Source: Porphyrobacter sp.
Lineage (GTDB): Bacteria > Pseudomonadota > Alphaproteobacteria > Sphingomonadales > Sphingomonadaceae
DNA length: 64,000 nt
Reading direction: 5' to 3'
Assembly: GCA_027533455.1 (NCBI GenBank)
Contig: JAPZUC010000003.1
Location: forward strand, 1 to 64,000
Shown: positions 58,330 through 64,000 of the stretch, piece after piece
Numbering within the stretch: the first letter of the stretch is position 1
How the letters are laid out: each line of letters starts with the position of its first letter
The notes under the pieces: model-generated
Told to the model about the DNA's origin: nothing
Seen by the model: only the letters and a program-made list of their open reading frames with translations
Database searches by the model: none
Position numbers and translations under genes: made by a program

Positions 58330-61049
58330 CAGAATTGGGTTCCTACGTTGAAGGTGAAGCGCCGCTCGTCATCACCCTCGACCTTTTGAATGGTCTGGGA
58401 GAAGTCGATGCGGAAAGGTCCGAAGGGCGAGTTCCAGTTCACGCCGATCCCGGCGGTTATGCGCGGGCTGGGTGAATTGCCGAGGAACAGTTCGCGGATG
58501 TTGCTGCGGCCCACGATAGAGCGCCGGTTGGCGGTGCCGTCAGGTTGGGTCGGGCTTGTGGTGAATGCGCCGGTGGCGACGACTTCGTAGAGCAACGCGC
58601 CGTTAGTATCACGCTGCTGGGTGCCGGCCGGGTTCACGGTGAGGATCGGCGTGGTCACGCCCCACAGGGCACCCACATCGGCCCAGATCGACGGGCGCAG
58701 GCCCAGCTCCCGTGCACCGCTGCCGAGCGGAATTTCGAGCTCGGCGCGGCCGAGATAGTAGTTGCGACCACCGATGGCATCATCGCGGCTGTTGTTCCTG
58801 ACCGTGTCGTAGGTCGGGTTGCCGTTCGCATCGAGAACCGGATTGTTGAAATTGTCGAGGATCGAGACCTGCGTAAGGATGCGCGGGCCGACGCCGCGGA
58901 TCGCAAAGCCGCGGATCTGCGGCTCGCCGAGGAAGAAGCGATCGGTCAACAGGACATCGTCGATCCCGGCGCCGGGGCGATCCTTCAGCGGGATGATCGT
59001 GCCGCCTTCTGCCAGCAGCGAGAAGATGAAGCCCGAATTGCCGACATTCCAGAACTGCTGCGCACGGCCGCGGAAGCGGGTGTAGCGCACGTCGCCGCCC
59101 AGCCCGGCAAATTCGGCGCTGAGCGAGATCGTCTTCCCGCGTGAAGGGCGGACGCGCGAATTGAGCGAGTTGTAGTTGAGGCTGAGGCCCACGATCGAGC
59201 TGAGCCGCTGGCCGATCGCATCGCACAGGAAACGCCCGGCCCGGAGCGGATCGCATTCGCTTACCCCGTTACCGTCAAGGTCGGAGAAGAACAGTCCCTC
59301 GTCCAGAGACACGTCGTCATAGTTGAGCGTGTAGCTGCCAACCAGCGACATATACTCGGTCAAAGGAACGCCCGCACGCAGCGACATGCCGGTGGTGGCC
59401 TGCTGGAAGGTCGTGTTGCGGTCATTGCCGGTGAAGTTGAAGCTGTTGAAATCACGGCGATAGATATCGATCCCGCCGGAGATGTTGCGATCGAAGATAT
59501 AGGGATCGCTGAAGCTTACCTGCGCCGAGCGCGAGAACTGCGAGTAGTTGACGCTGAGACCGACCGTCTGCCCGCGCCCGCGGAAGTTGCGCTGGCGGAT
59601 GGAGCCGGCCAGAATGAACTGCTCGATCGACGAGAAGCCGGCCGAGAATTGCAGTTCGCCGGTCGGTCGTTCTTCGACGTTGGCTTCGAGGATAATGCGG
59701 TCGGGCGCGCTGCCTTCGACCTGCTTGACCTCGAAGTTTTCCTGGAAATAGGCCAGCGAGTTGATGCGTGCTGTGGTGCGCTGGACGCCCAGCGAGTTGA
59801 AGGCATCACCTTCGGCCAGACGGAACTCGCGGCGCACGACCTTGTCCTGCGTCAGCGTGTTGCCGTTGATGTCGACCCGCTCCACGTAGACGCGCGGCGC
59901 CTCGCGCAGGATGAAAGTGACGTTCATCTTGCGGGTGTCGGGATCACGCTTGAAGCGCGGCTGGACGTCAGCGAAGGCATAGCCGTAGCGACCCGCCAGC
60001 TCGGTCAGCTGCTCGACTGTGTCCTCGACCGTCTTGGCGTTATAGAAGTCGCCTTCCTTCATCGGCAGCTGCGTGCTCATCACATCGCTGTCGAAGTCGC
60101 GCAGCTGGCTGTCGACCTTGACCTCGCCGAAGTTGTAGCGCTCGCCTTCCTCCACCACGTAAGTGATGATGAAGTCCTTCTGGTCCGGCGTCAGCTCGGC
60201 AACGGCCGAGACGACGCGGAAATCGGCATAGCCCTCGGTCAGGTAGAACTGGCGCAGCTTCTGCTGGTCGAAGGCCAGACGATCAGGGTCGTAGCTGGTG
60301 CTAGAGCTGAAGAAGCTGGTGAGACGCGACTGCTTGGTCACCATCTCGCCGCGCAAGGCGCCATCGGAAAACTTCTCGTTGCCGAGAATGTTGATCTGGC
60401 GGACCTTGGACTTTGGACCTTCGGTGATCTCGAAGACGATATCTACGCGGTTTTGCGGCAGCTGCACCATCTTGGGCTCGACCTGCGCGGCAAAGCGGCC
60501 CTGCCGCTTGTAGAGCTCTATGATGCGGGCAACATCTGCGCGCACCTTGGAACGGGTAAAGATCTGACGCGGCGCGAGCTTGATCTCGGGCACGATCTTT
60601 TCGTTCTTGAGACGGCTGTTGCCTTCCAGCACGATGCGGTTGATCACCGGGTTCTCGGTCACGGTGATAACGACGTTGCCGTTGTCGTTGCGGATCGAGA
60701 AATTCGCGAACAGTTCGGTCGCACCGAGATCCTTCAGCGCCTCGTCAGCGCCGGCCGAGGTATATTCCTGGCCGACCCGAAGGCGGATGTAACTGAGGAT
60801 GGTGGTCGCCTCGAGACGTTCGGCGCCGACGACACTGATCGAGCGGATGGTGTTGCTGCGAGGCGCGGCAACAGGAGCAGCCGGTGCCGGCTGGGCTGCA
60901 GGTGCAGCAGCAGGGGCGGTCTGGGCCTGTGCCAGCATGGGCACCCCGGCAAGCACCGAACCACAGGCGAGCAAAGTCGCCATACGCAGCGCCGGGCGCG
61001 AGGGATTGCAATCGACCGGCACCGCGTCCGTCTCGCTCATTCGGTTCAT
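58329..61049 (-). CDS. bamA: Outer-membrane assembly factor BamA
   Basis: A 906-residue protein with a signal peptide (ending near MLAQAQ), a Pro/Ala-rich linker, five POTRA repeats (about 65-430; for example GAERLEATTILSYIRLRVGQ and VERVDINGNTLTQDKV) and a 16-strand barrel. The barrel has the conserved RGF-type motif in IRGFAIRGVGPR and a C-terminal Phe in FNVGTQF. It inserts beta-barrel proteins into the outer membrane. It lies between rseP and ompH as in most Proteobacteria. Confidence 0.97.
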   Translation of the reverse strand: MNRMSETDAVPVDCNPSRPALRMATLLACGSVLAGVPMLAQAQTAPAAAPAAQPAPAAPVAAPRSNTIRSISVVGAERLEATTILSYIRLRVGQEYTSAGADEALKDLGATELFANFSIRNDNGNVVITVTENPVINRIVLEGNSRLKNEKIVPEIKLAPRQIFTRSKVRADVARIIELYKRQGRFAAQVEPKMVQLPQNRVDIVFEITEGPKSKVRQINILGNEKFSDGALRGEMVTKQSRLTSFFSSSTSYDPDRLAFDQQKLRQFYLTEGYADFRVVSAVAELTPDQKDFIITYVVEEGERYNFGEVKVDSQLRDFDSDVMSTQLPMKEGDFYNAKTVEDTVEQLTELAGRYGYAFADVQPRFKRDPDTRKMNVTFILREAPRVYVERVDINGNTLTQDKVVRREFRLAEGDAFNSLGVQRTTARINSLAYFQENFEVKQVEGSAPDRIILEANVEERPTGELQFSAGFSSIEQFILAGSIRQRNFRGRGQTVGLSVNYSQFSRSAQVSFSDPYIFDRNISGGIDIYRRDFNSFNFTGNDRNTTFQQATTGMSLRAGVPLTEYMSLVGSYTLNYDDVSLDEGLFFSDLDGNGVSECDPLRAGRFLCDAIGQRLSSIVGLSLNYNSLNSRVRPSRGKTISLSAEFAGLGGDVRYTRFRGRAQQFWNVGNSGFIFSLLAEGGTIIPLKDRPGAGIDDVLLTDRFFLGEPQIRGFAIRGVGPRILTQVSILDNFNNPVLDANGNPTYDTVRNNSRDDAIGGRNYYLGRAELEIPLGSGARELGLRPSIWADVGALWGVTTPILTVNPAGTQQRDTNGALLYEVVATGAFTTSPTQPDGTANRRSIVGRSNIRELFLGNSPSPRITAGIGVNWNSPFGPFRIDFSQTIQKVEGDDERRFTFNVGTQF

Positions 61050-61237
61050 GCAGCTAAAATCCCGTTCTCAACCCAGTGCGCCATGATTCTTGGGAACCAT
61101 GCCGTGCCAATCTGCCAGATACCTCTTGCGCGTCCCCCGCACTCGTACCGCCTGTCCCCGTGCCGCCTCTGCCCGAACTGCCCTCTGCAATCAAGCCGCG
61201 AGCACCCAAGCTGCGCCCCGTTTCCACCGCAAGGCGA

Positions 61238-62359
61238 TCAGCTGCCAAAGAACGGTAGAGTCACAATGTCATTCACCGTCACCACCGCCATCAACATCAG
61301 CACCAGCGCGATGCCGGTGCGATAGGCCCACTCGGTCGCCTGCGGCCCCACCGGCTTGCGGCGGACTGCCTCGACCAGATAGAACATCAGATGACCGCCA
61401 TCGAGTGCGGGGATTGGCAAGAAGTTGATGAATGCCAAATTAAGCGAAATGAGCGCGACCAGGCTCATGAAGTTGAGCGGCCCCATGCTCATCTGCTCAC
61501 CGGAGAACTTGGCGATCTTGATCGGGCCTCCCAGTTCGCTCATCGACCGGTCGCCGCGGATGATCTGACCGATCCCGGCAATCATCATACGCCCCGTATC
61601 AGCGCATTGCCGCACCGCCATCACAGCAGCTTCGCTGACAGAGAGCGGCGCAAAGCGCTCCTCGGTCTCGAGCGTGCGCACGCCGATCAGGCCGATAGTC
61701 TGCGCATTGCCGAATTTATCGGTAAGCTGCTCCGCCGCAGTCGTAACGGGCAGGTCAATCCGTGCATCTTCGCGCTGCACGGTGATAACAAAGCGGTGAT
61801 TGGGGCGCAGCATGATCGTCTGCTGGATCTCGCGCCAATTCGTCTGCGCCACGCCATCGATGGCAACGATCCGGTCGCCAACCTTGAAGCCGGCCTGCGC
61901 GGCGCGCGAGCCTTCCGTGAAGCCTGCGATGGTGCCGACCTCGTCGGGCTCCACCGGCAGCGGCTTGCCGAAAGCGAGGTTGAAGGCAAAAAAAATCACT
62001 ATGGCAACCAGCAGGTTCGTCACCGGCCCTGCCGCCACGATCAGCGCGCGCTTCCACAAGGCGGCGCTCTGGAAGCTGTCCGGCTCCGCCGGAGCATCGG
62101 GATCGGGGATGCTCGCAGGGTTCATGTCGCCCTTGAACTGGACATAGCCGCCCAGCGGCAAGGCCGACAGCTTCCAGCGAGTACCCCGCCGATCAGTAAA
62201 GCCCGCCAGCTCCTTGCCGAAGCCGACCGAGAAGGCGTCCGCCTTCACCCCGAACAACCGGCCCACGAGCAGGTGGCCAAGCTCATGCACGGTCACCAGC
62301 GGCCCGAGCAGCAGCAGGAAGCCGATCACGTACATCCAGAAAGGGGGACTCTCAAACAA
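61238..62359 (-). CDS. rseP: Site-2 intramembrane metalloprotease RseP
   Basis: A protein of about 373 residues. The zinc motif HELGH is in the first membrane helix, a PDZ domain covers about residues 125-200 (FKVGDRIVAIDGVAQTNW), and the third zinc ligand is in NFLPIPALDGGHLMFY. It cleaves anti-sigma factors and signal-peptide remnants. The TTG at 62359 overlaps the dxr stop by 8 bp; an ATG eight codons later is also possible. It is followed by bamA after 188 bp. Confidence 0.94.
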   Translation of the reverse strand: MFESPPFWMYVIGFLLLLGPLVTVHELGHLLVGRLFGVKADAFSVGFGKELAGFTDRRGTRWKLSALPLGGYVQFKGDMNPASIPDPDAPAEPDSFQSAALWKRALIVAAGPVTNLLVAIVIFFAFNLAFGKPLPVEPDEVGTIAGFTEGSRAAQAGFKVGDRIVAIDGVAQTNWREIQQTIMLRPNHRFVITVQREDARIDLPVTTAAEQLTDKFGNAQTIGLIGVRTLETEERFAPLSVSEAAVMAVRQCADTGRMMIAGIGQIIRGDRSMSELGGPIKIAKFSGEQMSMGPLNFMSLVALISLNLAFINFLPIPALDGGHLMFYLVEAVRRKPVGPQATEWAYRTGIALVLMLMAVVTVNDIVTLPFFGS

Positions 62360-63518
62360 GGGCGTTGTTCTCCAGCAGGCTGAGTGCCTGCGTCCTTGCG
62401 GATTGGTCTACGGCCAGCACTTCTTCAAGGCTAGTCGGGCGCGGGGCATCATTGCTGCGCATGAGGGTTTCCTCGACCAGTGCCGCAATCCGCGTGAACC
62501 TGATCTGACCGGCGAGGAACGCGGCCACCGCGACTTCGTTGGCCGCATTGAGGATGGCAGGCGCGCTGCCGCCTGCCGCAATCGCTTCGCGGGCCAAGCG
62601 CGTGGCGGGGAAGCGCACTTCGTCGGGCGCGTGGAAGGTCAGCTCGCCAATCGCCGCCAGATCGAGCGGGCTGAGCGGCGTTTCCATCCGCTGCGGCCAA
62701 GCAAGGCACGAGGCGATCGGCACGCGCATGTCCGAAGGTCCCAGCTGCGCCAGCGTGGAGCGATCGCGGAATTCCACCATGGAATGCACCACGCTTTGCG
62801 GGTGGATGACGATCCCGAGCTTGTCGAGCCCGACCGGGAACAGGTGATAGGCCTCGATATATTCGAGCCCCTTGTTCATCATCGTCGCAGAATCGACGCT
62901 GATCTTGGCGCCCATCGACCAGTTGGGATGAGCGACCGCCTCGGCCGGGGTCGCGGCGTCAAGCTGGGCCAGCGACCATGTGCGAAGCGGCCCGCCGCTG
63001 GCGGTGAGGGTGATCTTCGCCACGTCCTCGATCCGGTTGCCGCTGAGGCACTGGAAAATCGCGTTGTGTTCGGAATCGGTGGGAAGCAGCGTCGCGCCAT
63101 AGCGGGCGACCGCCTCCATCAGCACCTCGCCAGCCGAAACGAGCGCTTCCTTGTTGGCGAGCGCGATGGTGCCACCGCGCTCGACCGCCGCCATGACGGG
63201 GGCAAGGCCTGCGCAGCCGACAATTGCCGCAACCGTCATGTCCACCGGCCGCGCCGCAGCCTCGATCAACGCCGCGCGCCCGCCTGCCGCCTCGATCCGG
63301 CTGGACCCCAAGGCCTCGCGCAGTTCGGGCAGGCAGCGCTCGTCGCCCACCACCGCCAGCTTCGCGCCGAATTCGATCGCGAGCGCGGCCAACTCCGCCG
63401 CGCTGCACTGCGCGGTCAGCGCCTCGACCTGCCATGCGTCACGATTGCGCCGCACCAGATCGAGCGTCGATGCGCCGATCGATCCGGTGGCGCCCAGCAG
63501 GGTGAGACTTCGCGTCAT
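62352..63518 (-). CDS. dxr: 1-deoxy-D-xylulose 5-phosphate reductoisomerase
   Basis: A 388-residue enzyme making MEP, the second step of non-mevalonate isoprenoid synthesis. The NADPH motif LLGATGSIGASTLDLV opens the protein. ALANKEALVSAGE, LPTDSEHNAIFQCL and ISVDSATMMNKGLEYIEA carry the metal and substrate residues. Its start overlaps the cdsA stop in ATGA and its stop overlaps rseP, so the three are tightly coupled. Confidence 0.97.
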   Translation of the reverse strand: MTRSLTLLGATGSIGASTLDLVRRNRDAWQVEALTAQCSAAELAALAIEFGAKLAVVGDERCLPELREALGSSRIEAAGGRAALIEAAARPVDMTVAAIVGCAGLAPVMAAVERGGTIALANKEALVSAGEVLMEAVARYGATLLPTDSEHNAIFQCLSGNRIEDVAKITLTASGGPLRTWSLAQLDAATPAEAVAHPNWSMGAKISVDSATMMNKGLEYIEAYHLFPVGLDKLGIVIHPQSVVHSMVEFRDRSTLAQLGPSDMRVPIASCLAWPQRMETPLSPLDLAAIGELTFHAPDEVRFPATRLAREAIAAGGSAPAILNAANEVAVAAFLAGQIRFTRIAALVEETLMRSNDAPRPTSLEEVLAVDQSARTQALSLLENNALV

Positions 63519-64000
63519 CCTGCCATCATTCCCCACAAAAGCCTGATTTGTTCAATCACAAACAGCATGAAGAAAATGCTGATGAAGCCATCCAGCCGGT
63601 CGAACAGCCCCCCATGGCCGGGGATCAGCGCGCTCGAGTCCTTTACTCCCGCCCGCCGCTTCATCCAGCTTTCAAAGAAATCACCGGCCTGCGCGAAGAC
63701 CGCTATCAGCACCCCGCCGACCAACGCCATTACCAGCGCAAGCGTGCTGGTGCCAGGATAGGCCGCCGGACCGAAATCGGTGAGTTCCACGCCAACTCCC
63801 AGCAGCGCCGCCAGCGCCGCGCCGCCCGCAAGGCCCGCCCAGGTCTTCGCCGGGCTGATGCGCGGCGCGATCTTCGGCCCGCCAATGGCCCGCCCTGCGA
63901 AATATGCCCCGACATCAACCGCCACCACTGGCAGCAGGAAACCGACCAGCACTTCAAGCGGACCGTAACCATATTGCAGCGGATCGAGCGGGAGCACCTG
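63515..64000 (-). CDS. cdsA: Phosphatidate cytidylyltransferase CdsA (partial)
   Basis: The last 161 residues are visible; the 5' part is beyond the window. The CdsA signature is complete (ESWMKRRAGVKDSSALIPG, then HGGLFDRLD near the C-terminus), with SPAKTWAGLAGG and several membrane helices upstream. It makes CDP-diacylglycerol for all phospholipids. First visible gene of the cdsA-dxr-rseP-bamA-ompH-fabZ operon. Confidence 0.95.
   Translation of the reverse strand, partial: QVLPLDPLQYGYGPLEVLVGFLLPVVAVDVGAYFAGRAIGGPKIAPRISPAKTWAGLAGGAALAALLGVGVELTDFGPAAYPGTSTLALVMALVGGVLIAVFAQAGDFFESWMKRRAGVKDSSALIPGHGGLFDRLDGFISIFFMLFVIEQIRLLWGMMAG

Noticed and set aside
59649..61325. 558-codon open frame on the plus strand
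   Set aside because: Antisense to bamA; no ribosome-binding site or domain.
62214..63761. 515-codon open frame on the plus strand
   Set aside because: Antisense to rseP, dxr and cdsA; crosses three real genes.
1..64000. CRISPR array or rRNA operon
   Set aside because: No series of regularly spaced repeats and no rRNA-like sequence seen anywhere in the window.

Overview
The window reads as a GC-rich alphaproteobacterial chromosome, most likely Sphingomonadales (Erythrobacteraceae-like). Three points support this. The BAM/phospholipid operon at the right end (cdsA-dxr-rseP-bamA-ompH-fabZ) has no lpxD or lpxA, as expected in lineages that use glycosphingolipids instead of LPS. The tRNA-His keeps the canonical G-1:C73 pair, which the Rhizobiales/Rhodobacterales/Caulobacterales clade has lost. 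The proteins overall read as sphingomonad proteins. This placement is inference from the sequence; no database was consulted.

Positions 1-26,488 are the integrase-proximal part of an integrative conjugative element (ICE) or a relative, inserted at the 3' end of a tRNA-Met(CAT) gene (26,489-26,565). From the left it holds the end of an IS3-family insertion sequence that truncates a MobF relaxase-helicase (TraI), then the coupling protein TraD, a ribbon-helix-helix accessory protein and a likely oriT region, in the same order as R388 trwC-trwB-trwA-oriT. Next comes a DNA-metabolism and anti-restriction module, almost all on the minus strand: SSB, an orphan antitoxin, a DUF2493/SLOG protein, ArdC, a ParB-like nuclease-domain protein, a strawberry-notch helicase with a methylase-like N-terminus, and a Toprim/CHC2 primase-like protein. 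It ends with a VirB1-like lytic transglycosylase, a DUF5818-like protein and a tyrosine integrase. A defence cargo block (Hachiman hamAB plus a Xre/RES toxin-antitoxin pair) sits between the ParB-like gene and the helicase gene. The T4SS genes and the far attachment site lie outside the window.

The most unusual feature is a set of stem-loops in front of five ICE genes (starts at 5580, 8647, 10325, 12481 and 23000). In each, a CCTGA-type arm pairs with the TCAGG part of a shared TCAGGAG Shine-Dalgarno sequence. Two of the other leaders share a long hairpin, three share a purine-rich box, and one plus-strand leader has mutually exclusive stems. Together these suggest coordinated post-transcriptional control. 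A perfect alphaproteobacterial LexA-type box (GTTC-N7-GTTC) lies between the primase/helicase genes and the transglycosylase.

From 26.5 to 64 kb the DNA is ordinary chromosome: fatty-acid synthesis (acpP, fabF, then mltG), aspS divergent from rnd, oxyR, a SRPBCC-like pseudogene with three frame changes, pgsA, an LplT-like transporter, an orphan acetolactate-synthase-like enzyme, a CsbD-like stress protein, an EVE protein, a GGDEF/EAL protein, the coupled run dapF-mtaB-ftsY-yciB, kup, a cytochrome c maturation cluster ccmC-D-E-F-G-H-I (without ccmA or ccmB), a leucine-dehydrogenase-like gene, tRNA-His, a 2OG-oxygenase/DksA-like pair, rpmE, and the envelope operon that runs off the right edge inside cdsA.
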